From positions 1-9,579 of the forward strand of contig DATIYQ010000097.1 in assembly GCA_035517515.1 (NCBI GenBank): DNA of 9,579 bases, read 5' to 3'. The notes under the pieces were generated by a model. The model was not told the origin of the DNA and made no database searches. It saw only the letters and a list, made by a program, of their open reading frames with translations. The stretch comes from JOPF136 sp035517515 (lineage in GTDB: Bacteria > Acidobacteriota > Terriglobia > Acidiferrales > UBA7541). The position numbers and the translations under genes were made by a program. This document shows, in pieces, positions 1-7,163 of the stretch (position 1 is the first letter of the stretch; each line of letters opens with the position of its first letter).

Positions 1-717
1 GATGATTCCCTGGCCCAGGCGCACAGCGCTCTGGCCGCCATTCATTTCTTTTACGACTGGGATTGGCCGGGCGCGGAACGGGAGTGGAAGCGGGCCATCG
101 AGCTGAATCCCAACTTTGCCGATGCGCATCACCTCTACGGACAATTCCTGGCCACCATGCGCAGGCCCGCAGAAGCCGCCGTGGAAATTCAGCAGGCGGA
201 GAGACTCGCTCCCTTTTCCGGGCAGGTGTATGTCAGCGCGTCGTCGGCGTTCTGGTTGAGCCGCGGGTTCGACGAATCCGTGGCGCAGGCGCGGAAAGGG
301 CTGGGAATTGACCCGCAAAACGCCCAATTGCACACCAATCTGGGCCTGGCACTGGCCAGCTCGGGCCACTTCGAAGAAGCCATCCGCGAGGGCGAAACGG
401 CCAGAAAGCTCGATGAGAGCCCCATCATCTTTGGCTTCCTTGGGACCATCTACGCGCAGGCGGGCAGGAGGGCGGAAGCCAAAAAGGTCCGGGACACCCT
501 CGAAGCCAACATGAGCCGCAACTACGTCTGCCCCTATGAAGTCGGCACCATCACTCTCCTCTTGGGGGGCAAGGACGAATTCTTCCAATGGCTGGACAAG
601 GCCATCGAGGTGCGCTCCGCCTGCATGCCGTTTCTGTGGACGGATCCGCGCCTGGACTCCATTCGAAGCGATCCGCGCTATGGGGAATCCCTCCGCCGAT
701 TGAAATTTCCCGGATAG
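1..717 (+). CDS. C-terminal part of a TPR-repeat protein, probably the tail of a Ser/Thr kinase paralogue (5' end outside window)
   Basis: The frame is open from base 1 to the TAG at 715-717 (238 residues), so the first in-frame ATG at 157 is internal and not the start. The fragment is made of helical TPR units, for example YDWDWPGAEREWKRAIELNP at residues 18-37, then units near 50-70, 87-104 and 120-136. It aligns almost without gaps to residues 567-803 of the kinase encoded at 4656-7067. Over the last 65 residues I count about 43 identities by eye, including the blocks YVCPYEVGT, CMPF and DPRLDS. The missing N-terminal part is therefore likely a kinase domain, a TM helix and a TolB_N-like domain, but a stand-alone TPR protein is possible. 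Its only two cysteines (C177, C208) match C742 and C773 of the kinase with the same 31-residue spacing. The TPR region would act as an extracytoplasmic protein-binding scaffold. The product is confident as a TPR protein and inferred as a kinase tail. Confidence 0.85.
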   Translation, partial: DDSLAQAHSALAAIHFFYDWDWPGAEREWKRAIELNPNFADAHHLYGQFLATMRRPAEAAVEIQQAERLAPFSGQVYVSASSAFWLSRGFDESVAQARKGLGIDPQNAQLHTNLGLALASSGHFEEAIREGETARKLDESPIIFGFLGTIYAQAGRRAEAKKVRDTLEANMSRNYVCPYEVGTITLLLGGKDEFFQWLDKAIEVRSACMPFLWTDPRLDSIRSDPRYGESLRRLKFPG

Positions 718-768
718 CCGTTCGACCGGCTTTCCCCGCGGTGCGCTGATGCGGCCCCGTGATTTTTC

Positions 769-797
769 TTGACAGGGTAGATGGCCTACCATTCAAT
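769..797 (+). promoter_or_regulatory. Sigma70-like promoter for the TonB-dependent receptor gene
   Basis: A perfect -35 box TTGACA (769-774) is followed after exactly 17 nt by TTCAAT (792-797), which matches the -10 consensus at four of six positions but lacks the important second-position A. Transcription would begin near 804, leaving a leader of about 135 nt before the GTG at 939. It is the best promoter match in the 221-nt gap after the upstream TPR gene, and implies the receptor gene can be transcribed on its own. Confidence 0.5.
776..790. promoter_or_regulatory. Candidate operator: inverted repeat GGTAG-N5-CTACC between the -35 and -10 boxes
   Basis: The sequence GGTAGATGGCCTACC has perfect 5-bp inverted arms (776-780 and 786-790) around a 5-nt centre and lies wholly inside the 17-nt promoter spacer. 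A dimeric winged-helix repressor bound there would block RNA polymerase. A second short dyad, CGCA-CGT-TGCG at 801-811, sits over the predicted transcription start. No regulator gene is visible in the window, and arms this short can occur by chance. Confidence 0.35.
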
Positions 798-928
798 ACA
801 CGCACGTTGCGCCTTTACGGGGAGGGGAGCGCGATTTTCCCGCCTGCAGTGAGGCCAAGTTATTCAGCCAGTTGAGCTTTTGGTACCGATCCAATCCGGG
901 TTCGCGAAGCGGTTGGGGTTTGCGCGAT

Positions 929-935
929 GAGGTGA
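929..935 (+). promoter_or_regulatory. Shine-Dalgarno GAGGTGA selecting the GTG start of the receptor gene
   Basis: GAGGTGA matches the anti-Shine-Dalgarno over seven bases and lies 3 nt upstream of the GTG at 939 (6 nt if measured from GAGG). It favours GTG 939 over the ATG at 960, which has no good ribosome binding site at a proper distance. An in-frame TGA at 933-935 overlaps the site and rules out any earlier start. Confidence 0.6.
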
Positions 936-938
936 CCC

Positions 939-3900
939 GTGGACCTTCTGTGCGAACGGATGCTGGCAAGGACTTGTCTCATCATTCTTCTGATTTTTGT
1001 CTCGCAGGTGCAAGCCGCAGCCCAGACCACCATCTCCACCGGAAGCATCCAGGGCACGATCCTGGACCCCAGCGGCGCTGCCGTAGCCGGCGCGGAAGTG
1101 ACCATCACGAACCGGGATACGGGCCAGGTCAATCGCGTGAGCACATCCGCCGCCGGAGTTTTCTCTTCGGGAGCTCTACTCCCCGGTGCATATACCGTCC
1201 ACATGGAAGCGCCTGGATTCGACAGCCTGGACGCCACCCTCACGGTGCAGGTGGGCGTAACCACGGCGGCTAACTTCCGGCTCCAGGTGGGGACGCAAAA
1301 GACGGTGGTTACGGTCACCGGCACGGCGATTCAGGTGGACTCGGAACAGGCCACCATTCAGGGAGTGCTGGACCGTCAGACGATCGAAGATCTGCCGTTC
1401 AACGGCCGAAACTTCCTCGATCTGGCGCAGCTCGAGCCCGGGGTACAGATTCAAGACGGCGGAACCTTTGATCCCACCAAGGACGGCTTTTCGGCGATCT
1501 CCGTGGGCAGCCGGTGGGGGCGCTCCACGCGCATCGAGATTGACGGGATCGACATCACCGATGAAACCGTGGGGACCACCACGCAGAACGTGCCGGCCAG
1601 TGCCATTCAGGAATTTCAAATCAGCCAGTCCACGCTGGACCTTTCCACGGAGCTGACGTCTTCCGGGGCGGTCAACGTGGTCACCCGAACGGGAACGAAC
1701 GCGCTTCACGGGGGAGGGTATTGGTACGGGCGGGATGACAGCCTGGCGGCGAAATTCGGCCCCACGCCCACGGGTTTTGATCGCCATCAGTACGGGGCCA
1801 ACCTGGGCGGACCAATCGTAAAGGACAAGCTCTTCTTTTTTGGCACCTTCGAGCGAACGGCTCAGAATCAGCAGGTTCCGGTGGTGCCCGCGCCGCAATT
1901 CGACCCCGGAGACTTCAATGGTCTATTTCGAGACTTGCAGTTTCTGGGCAGGCTGGACTACCAGATCCGCCCGAATTGGAATCTCTTTTTCCGCTTCAAT
2001 GACGAGCAGGCGCGGGATGCGGCCGCCGTGATCCCCGATTCCTTTCAGCCTTATCTGAACCTGAATCACACCTGGGAATACGTCTTGGGGACCGATTTCT
2101 CAACCGGCGGTTTCACGCACTCGATCCGGTTCGGCTGGCTGAAGTTTGTGAATTACATCGGAGACGCGACCGCTTCTTCAGGGGCCCCGAATCCGGTCCC
2201 CGGCATATCGGTGGCCATTGGCGGAGACCCAACCTGCACCTCCAGCGGCTTTGATGCCTACTGCTCGGGGCCTTCCATTCTGGCACCACAGAATACGCTG
2301 CAGCAGAATACGCAGATCAAATACGACGGAAGCAGGACGATCCGCAGCCATATCCTGCGCTATGGATTCGGCTACAACCGGATTGAGACATCCGCATACG
2401 CAGCTCTTGTAAGCCTTGCCGGCGTCGCCTGGAACAATACCGGCTGCGCGGCCGGCTCAACGTGCGCCGGGCTGCCCGGCGGCGATTCCAATCCCGCCAA
2501 CTACTCTGCGGACGCCATCTTTCTGGGCAACGGGCAGGGATATTTTACGGAGCGGCCGGCCTTCGGACGTCCGGCGGGAGGGACGGTGGACAACCGTCTG
2601 CACGCGTATCTTGGCGATTCCTGGAAAATCCTGTCGAACCTGACGGTCAATTATGGCGCAACCTACGTGCGCGACACCGGCAGGACAGACAGCGACCTGG
2701 CGCCGATCCCCTGTTCCGCCACCACGCTGATCGCCTGCAACGGATTGCTGCTCGACCAGTGGGGCGCGGGGCTCGGCAAGCGCATCAGCCAGCCGAACCA
2801 CAACTTCGGGGGCAGCCTGGGCCTGGCTTGGGATCCCTGGAAAAACGGCAAAACGGTGATCCGCGCCGGCGCCGGCATCTATTACGAGAACTTCCGCTCC
2901 ACCTCGGGCTATCGGGTGGCTCGCTTGCCGCAGGGGCTGTTCAGCGCCATCACCGCGGTCTGTCCCAACGGCTTCACCCTGCCGGATGGAACGATGGTAA
3001 CCACAGTGAATGGGAAAGACATCGCCACGCAGGTGTGCGGGCAGCCGATCGGAACGGTGGCCAACGACATCATGGCGCTGGAGCAGATGTATCAGCAGGC
3101 GACCGCGGCGGCCGGGCCGCAGAGCAACCCCGTGTTCATCGGGAACCAGCTTGCGGCGAGCGACAATTCGACGGGATCGGACCTTTTGGCGCCGAACTAC
3201 GTCTCGCCCTATTCGATCCAGATGAATATCGGCGCACAACGTGAGCTTCACCGGGGAACGGTGCTGAGCGTGGACTACCTGCGCAACGTGTTCCTGCACT
3301 ATCCCCTGGGACTGGATGCCAACCATACGGGGGATTCCCGTTACTTCAATCTGAGCGGGGCCCAGAGCGCGGTCGCGGCGACGAATGCATCGTTCGGTTG
3401 CCCGGGCGATTTCACCGCGGCATCCATCAACTGCGCAATCGGCGCCGGGGCCACCATCGCCGACTATGCGGGGAACGGCCTGGACTCCGGAAATGCGGCC
3501 AACAACGGATTCCCATGTCCGGCCTGCGCCTTTCCCGGCAAAAACCCCAACGTGGGAAATGCCATCATGTTCTTTCCCATCGGCCGCTCGGTTTACAACG
3601 GGCTGCAGGTATCCCTGCAATCCCGGCTGAATCATCCCCTGCCGCACCTGGAATCGGCCAATTTCACGCTTTCCTATGCTCTGTCGCGGTTCGACTCACA
3701 GGGCCGCGACGTCGAGGGGAATACCCTTGCGCGGAACTTCCGCGATCCCGGATCGGTGACCGGGCCCTTCGGGCTCGATCGAACGAACATGCTGTCGGCC
3801 GGCGGCGTTTTGAATTTGCCGTGGTGGACGCAGGTCAGTTTCATCACCCACTACTACACGGCTCTTCCGGTCTTTCTTCGGACCGCGGGTTCGCCGTTTG

Positions 3901-4526
3901 GGGGAAGCACTGCGGGAATCTTTACCAGCGACCTGGATGGAGACGGCTCCTTCGCAGGCAGCGTCAGCGGGGGAGGCGATCTTCTTCCCGGCACCAAGCT
4001 GGGCGCGCTGAACCGCACCGTCTCCATCAAGGGGCTGGCGAATTTGATCGACAATTTCAACAACACCGTGGCTGGAACTTTGACCCCCGCCGGACAGGTC
4101 CTGGTGCAGAACGGCTTGTTTACCACCGCCCAGTTAAAGCAACTGGGGGCCACCATTCCCTATCTCCAGCCGGAGATTCCCAACGCCGTGGCCACGCAGG
4201 GCCTGTTCACCTTCGACAGCAGCATCGCCTGGAACGTGCCGCTGCACAAAGTGTGGAAAGCGCTGCCGGAACGGGTGGTGGCCCAGCCGCGCATGTCTGC
4301 CTTCAACCTGTTCAATTACCAAAACTACGATCCTCCCAACGAACTGCCCAACGGAAACCTCACCGTGTGTCCTGTTCCGGCGATGCCGTGCACTCCCGCG
4401 GATACCGGCGACTCGGTGAGCAGCACCTCCAAGCGTACGCGCACCAATCATGTGGGTTTGGGCTCCGGCACGTTTGCTCTCGGCGCCCCCCGGCAGCTCG
4501 AATGGGGAGTGAAGGTCACGTTCTAA
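939..4526 (+). CDS. TonB-dependent outer-membrane receptor, Oar-like, with N-terminal carboxypeptidase-regulatory-like domain
   Basis: This is a complete 1195-residue protein. Residues 1 to about 28 form a signal peptide: Arg at 7 and 11, a hydrophobic core LIILLIF, and Ala-rich cleavage near 26-28. Residues 35-118 are a carboxypeptidase-regulatory-like beta-sandwich (GSIQGTILDPSGAAVAGAEV). A TonB plug-like region covers about 123-250 (LPFNGRNF, EIDGIDITDE, GAVNVVTRTGTN). The rest is a large beta-barrel ending in Phe, as is usual for outer-membrane barrels recognised by the BAM machinery. Length and order fit the Oar-like receptors that are expanded in Acidobacteriota. It should take up or bind a large ligand at the outer membrane using TonB energy; the ligand is unknown and I see no clear TonB box. 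Fourteen cysteines of the mature protein fall in seven close pairs. A DLDGDG stretch (998-1003) resembles a calcium-binding loop. The start is GTG 939, supported by GAGGTGA and an upstream in-frame stop; ATG 960 would also give a good signal peptide. Confidence 0.93.
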   Translation: MDLLCERMLARTCLIILLIFVSQVQAAAQTTISTGSIQGTILDPSGAAVAGAEVTITNRDTGQVNRVSTSAAGVFSSGALLPGAYTVHMEAPGFDSLDATLTVQVGVTTAANFRLQVGTQKTVVTVTGTAIQVDSEQATIQGVLDRQTIEDLPFNGRNFLDLAQLEPGVQIQDGGTFDPTKDGFSAISVGSRWGRSTRIEIDGIDITDETVGTTTQNVPASAIQEFQISQSTLDLSTELTSSGAVNVVTRTGTNALHGGGYWYGRDDSLAAKFGPTPTGFDRHQYGANLGGPIVKDKLFFFGTFERTAQNQQVPVVPAPQFDPGDFNGLFRDLQFLGRLDYQIRPNWNLFFRFNDEQARDAAAVIPDSFQPYLNLNHTWEYVLGTDFSTGGFTHSIRFGWLKFVNYIGDATASSGAPNPVPGISVAIGGDPTCTSSGFDAYCSGPSILAPQNTLQQNTQIKYDGSRTIRSHILRYGFGYNRIETSAYAALVSLAGVAWNNTGCAAGSTCAGLPGGDSNPANYSADAIFLGNGQGYFTERPAFGRPAGGTVDNRLHAYLGDSWKILSNLTVNYGATYVRDTGRTDSDLAPIPCSATTLIACNGLLLDQWGAGLGKRISQPNHNFGGSLGLAWDPWKNGKTVIRAGAGIYYENFRSTSGYRVARLPQGLFSAITAVCPNGFTLPDGTMVTTVNGKDIATQVCGQPIGTVANDIMALEQMYQQATAAAGPQSNPVFIGNQLAASDNSTGSDLLAPNYVSPYSIQMNIGAQRELHRGTVLSVDYLRNVFLHYPLGLDANHTGDSRYFNLSGAQSAVAATNASFGCPGDFTAASINCAIGAGATIADYAGNGLDSGNAANNGFPCPACAFPGKNPNVGNAIMFFPIGRSVYNGLQVSLQSRLNHPLPHLESANFTLSYALSRFDSQGRDVEGNTLARNFRDPGSVTGPFGLDRTNMLSAGGVLNLPWWTQVSFITHYYTALPVFLRTAGSPFGGSTAGIFTSDLDGDGSFAGSVSGGGDLLPGTKLGALNRTVSIKGLANLIDNFNNTVAGTLTPAGQVLVQNGLFTTAQLKQLGATIPYLQPEIPNAVATQGLFTFDSSIAWNVPLHKVWKALPERVVAQPRMSAFNLFNYQNYDPPNELPNGNLTVCPVPAMPCTPADTGDSVSSTSKRTRTNHVGLGSGTFALGAPRQLEWGVKVTF

Positions 4527-4641
4527 TCTGCCGCGCACCATGCGGATCGAGACCTCAGACGAGATTCCACAGCAGCCCCGGAATTCCTGGCCCCGGCCTC
4601 TCGTTTGCCGAACCTCGGATGAATCCCGCCGTTTGCTCTGG

Positions 4642-4649
4642 TATAGAAT
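4642..4649 (+). promoter_or_regulatory. -10 element (TATAGAAT) directly before the kinase GTG, implying a leaderless mRNA
   Basis: TAGAAT (4644-4649) matches the -10 consensus at five of six positions. The overlapping TATAGA (4642-4647) is preceded by TGG (4639-4641), an extended -10 pattern. The GTG start at 4656 lies only 6 nt after the box, so transcription would begin at or within a base or two of the start codon. I find no good -35 at 16-18 nt, and no Shine-Dalgarno before the GTG. The in-frame TAG at 4644-4646 means translation cannot start further upstream. Confidence 0.5.
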
Positions 4650-4655
4650 CCCCGC

Positions 4656-7067
4656 GTGAACAATGCCCCAGACACCCTGATCGGCCGGACGTTCGGCGCG
4701 TACCGCATCCTGGAGCCGCTCGGCGCCGGGGGCATGGGCGTTGTCTACCGGGCGCGCGATGAACAATTGGAGCGCGACGTAGCCGTGAAAGTGCTGCCCG
4801 CCGGCCTGTTGGTGGACGACACCGCGCGCAAACGCTTTCGCCGCGAGGCCCTGGCGCTTTCCCGCCTGAACCATCAGAACATCGCAACCGTTTACGCGTT
4901 CGGGAACGAGGCAGGCGTGGACTATCTGGCCATGGAGCTGGTGGCCGGAGCCTCCTTGCAGCAAAAACTTACTGGTGGCGCTTTGCAGGAAAAGGAGATT
5001 CTGGCGCTCGCCGGCCAGATTGCCGCCGCGCTGGAGGAAGCCCACGAACACGACGTAATTCACCGTGACTTGAAGCCCGGAAACATCATGGTCACCCCGC
5101 GCGGCACAGCAAAGGTCCTGGACTTCGGCTTGGCGCGGGTGCTGCAGCCGGAGGGGCCGGCGGCGGAAACCATGAGCGGGGCGACGCAAAGCGCCGCACT
5201 CACTCACGCCATCGTCGGCACTCCGGCCTACATGTCTCCGGAACAGGTGCGCGGAGATGCCGTGGACGCGCGGTCGGATCTCTACGCTCTGGGCTGTGTG
5301 CTTTACGAGATGGCCACCGGCTCGCCGGTTTTCCGCGAAGACGTGGCCACCCGCCTGGTGGAGGCCATCCTGCACCGGGCACCGGTTGCTTTGCGTGCTC
5401 GCAATGAGCGCATTTCCCCGGAACTCGAGCGCATCACCCTGAAGTGTCTGGAAAAGGACCCCGACCGGCGCTATCAATCCGCCAGGGAACTGGCGGTGGA
5501 CCTGCGCCGACTGGCGGAACCCTCCGCGGTTTCCGCAGCACTCCCAGCCGGCCCGGCCGGGGTCCAGCGTGCAAGGAACTGGCGCCGCGCGGCGGCCATA
5601 GCCGCGGTCCTGGCGGTGGCCCTGGGCGGGGGATTGGCACTTGGTTTGAACTTCGGGAAGGTGCGCACGCTTTTTCGCGCGGCCTCGGCCCCTGCTCCGA
5701 TTGAGTCGCTGGTGGTGCTGCCTCTCGAGAATCTTTCCGGAGATCCCCAGCAGGATTACCTGGCGGACAGTATGACCGAGGAGCTGACCACCGATTTGGC
5801 GCGCATTTCCTCACTGCAGGTGATTTCCCGGGCGTCCGCGATGCAGTACAAAGGAAAACAAACACCGCTTCCACAGATTGGGAGCGAGCTGAAGGTGGAT
5901 GCGCTGGTGCAAGGGTCCGTGCGCCGCGCGGACAGGCGGGTACGCATCAGTGCCAGTCTGGTTCGCGCCTCCAGCGCCCAGCAAGTCTGGGCCAACAGCT
6001 ACGATGGGGACATGAGTGACGTTCTCTCGCTGGAGACCTCCGTCGCCCGGGAGATTGCCGGTGAAATCAAAGTAGCGCTTACACCCAGCGACCGGGCGCG
6101 GCTGGTGGGCGGGCAGAGCGTGAATCCGGCGGTTTACGACGCCTATCTTCGCGCCATGCATCACGACCTGAGCACCGAGGCGAATGCGCAGCAGGCCATT
6201 TCCGACCTGAAGCAGGCCCTGATCCTCGATCCCAAATTTGCTCTCGGCTATACCGGCCTCGCCAAACTCTATATGTTTCTCGGAGACTTTTACGTGCGGC
6301 CGACGGACACACTGCCCAACGCCAAAGCCGCCGCGCTCCATGCGATTGAATTGGACGACACGCTGGCGGAGTCCTACCGGGTGCTGGCAAAGATCAGTTT
6401 CACGTACGACTGGGACTGGGCGGCCGCGGAGCGCCAGTTCAAGCGCGCCCTGGAACTGGACCCGAGTTTGACCTCGGCCCGGATGTCCTACTCGCAGTTT
6501 CTCGCGGCCATGCGGCGCCCCGAGGAGGCCCGCGCGAACATTTCCCGCGCCGCACAACTGGATCCCCTCTCGAGCGGCCCTTTCGTCGCCGGTATGTGGG
6601 TGGACATTATGGGGAGGCAGTACAAGGAAGCCATGGAGCTCGGCCGGGCGGCGCTGCGCCTGGACCCTGACGACGGCGAGACCCTGGCCTTTCTCTCCAT
6701 TGCCTGCGCCCAGCAGGGTGAGTTCGATCAAGCCGTGATGCATGCGGAAAAAGTGGATCCAAACGAAAATCCTTTCGTTCTCTCCTTCGTCGGTTCGACG
6801 TTTGCCGCGGCCGGCAAGCGCGAGAAGGCACTTGCGCTGCTCGCCAAAGTGAAAGCGGAATCCAGCAAACAATACGTCTGTCCTTATGAGGTGGGCACCA
6901 TCCACCTGCTTCTGGGAGAAAAAGACGAGGCCTTCCGCTGGTATGAGAAGGCCCACCGGGATCGCTCTCAGTGCATGCCTTTTTTCGGCGTGGATCCGCG
7001 CTTGGATTCCGTCCGAAGCGATTCGCGCTATCAGGAGCTGTTTCGTGACATGAAATTCCCTTTTTGA
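4656..7067 (+). CDS. Transmembrane serine/threonine protein kinase with extracytoplasmic TolB_N/FlgO-like domain and TPR repeats
   Basis: This is a complete 803-residue protein. The kinase domain spans about 14-287 and has all the catalytic signatures: glycine loop GAGGMGVVY (24-32), ATP-anchoring K45 in VAVK, E64, catalytic HRDLKPGN (D138, N143), metal-binding DFG (D156), activation segment ending GTPAYMSPE (188-196), DARSDLYALG with D208, and the late Arg near 272. It is an RD kinase and should be active. A single TM helix lies at about 311-332 after the basic NWRR, so the kinase faces the cytoplasm and the rest is probably periplasmic. Residues 350-475 (VVLPLENLSGDPQQDYLADSM) resemble the TolB_N/FlgO-like domain. 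TPRs fill about 510-735. A conserved tail follows, 740-803 (YVCPYEVGT, CMPF, DPRLDS). GTG 4656 is forced by an in-frame stop at 4644 and by the need for the glycine loop. The kinase begins 129 nt after the receptor gene, and a phosphatase gene follows. Targets are unknown. Confidence 0.93.
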   Translation: MNNAPDTLIGRTFGAYRILEPLGAGGMGVVYRARDEQLERDVAVKVLPAGLLVDDTARKRFRREALALSRLNHQNIATVYAFGNEAGVDYLAMELVAGASLQQKLTGGALQEKEILALAGQIAAALEEAHEHDVIHRDLKPGNIMVTPRGTAKVLDFGLARVLQPEGPAAETMSGATQSAALTHAIVGTPAYMSPEQVRGDAVDARSDLYALGCVLYEMATGSPVFREDVATRLVEAILHRAPVALRARNERISPELERITLKCLEKDPDRRYQSARELAVDLRRLAEPSAVSAALPAGPAGVQRARNWRRAAAIAAVLAVALGGGLALGLNFGKVRTLFRAASAPAPIESLVVLPLENLSGDPQQDYLADSMTEELTTDLARISSLQVISRASAMQYKGKQTPLPQIGSELKVDALVQGSVRRADRRVRISASLVRASSAQQVWANSYDGDMSDVLSLETSVAREIAGEIKVALTPSDRARLVGGQSVNPAVYDAYLRAMHHDLSTEANAQQAISDLKQALILDPKFALGYTGLAKLYMFLGDFYVRPTDTLPNAKAAALHAIELDDTLAESYRVLAKISFTYDWDWAAAERQFKRALELDPSLTSARMSYSQFLAAMRRPEEARANISRAAQLDPLSSGPFVAGMWVDIMGRQYKEAMELGRAALRLDPDDGETLAFLSIACAQQGEFDQAVMHAEKVDPNENPFVLSFVGSTFAAAGKREKALALLAKVKAESSKQYVCPYEVGTIHLLLGEKDEAFRWYEKAHRDRSQCMPFFGVDPRLDSVRSDSRYQELFRDMKFPF

Positions 7068-7091
7068 TACCAGTGCGACGAGCCCATCCGG

Positions 7092-7120
7092 TTGACGCTC
7101 CCGCTAGCCCTGCGTAGCAT
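7092..7120 (+). promoter_or_regulatory. Sigma70-like promoter for the phosphatase gene
   Basis: TTGACG (7092-7097, five of six matches to the -35 consensus) is separated by exactly 17 nt from TAGCAT (7115-7120, four of six matches to the -10). Transcription would begin near 7127 and leave a leader of about 37 nt. This places the in-frame ATG at 7119 inside the promoter and so supports ATG 7164 as the start. It also suggests the phosphatase can be expressed separately from the kinase, although no terminator lies between the two genes and read-through transcription is likely too. Confidence 0.45.
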
Positions 7121-7163
7121 GCCTCGAGGAGAGTTACTGAGCGGTCGAAGAGCCCTTCCATCC

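Noticed and set aside
157..717. Treating the left TPR gene as complete, starting at ATG 157
   Set aside because: The frame is open and clearly homologous to the kinase TPR region from base 1, so ATG 157 is internal.
716..736. Hairpin AGCCG-N6-CGGCT followed by TTT at the end of the left TPR gene, considered as a terminator
   Set aside because: The stem is only 5 bp, overlaps the stop codon, and the T-run is three bases before C's. Too weak to call.
960..962. ATG 960 as start of the receptor
   Set aside because: It gives a good signal peptide, but only GTG 939 has a Shine-Dalgarno (GAGGTGA) at a suitable distance. It remains a possible alternative.
4527..4641. Terminator or structured element between receptor and kinase (GCCCCGG repeated twice, GGAATTCC palindrome)
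   Set aside because: No stem with a T-tract is present; the repeats and the 8-bp palindrome are short enough to be chance in GC-rich DNA.
3398..4762. A 454-codon + strand open frame overlapping the end of the receptor gene and the start of the kinase gene
   Set aside because: It is rich in Arg, Gly and Pro with no domain, and runs across two genes with unmistakable protein families in another frame. It is a GC-driven shadow.
7119..7121. ATG 7119 as start of the phosphatase
   Set aside because: It overlaps the predicted -10 box, has no Shine-Dalgarno, and would add 15 polar residues before the TM helix. It would be correct only if the gene is expressed solely by read-through from the kinase.
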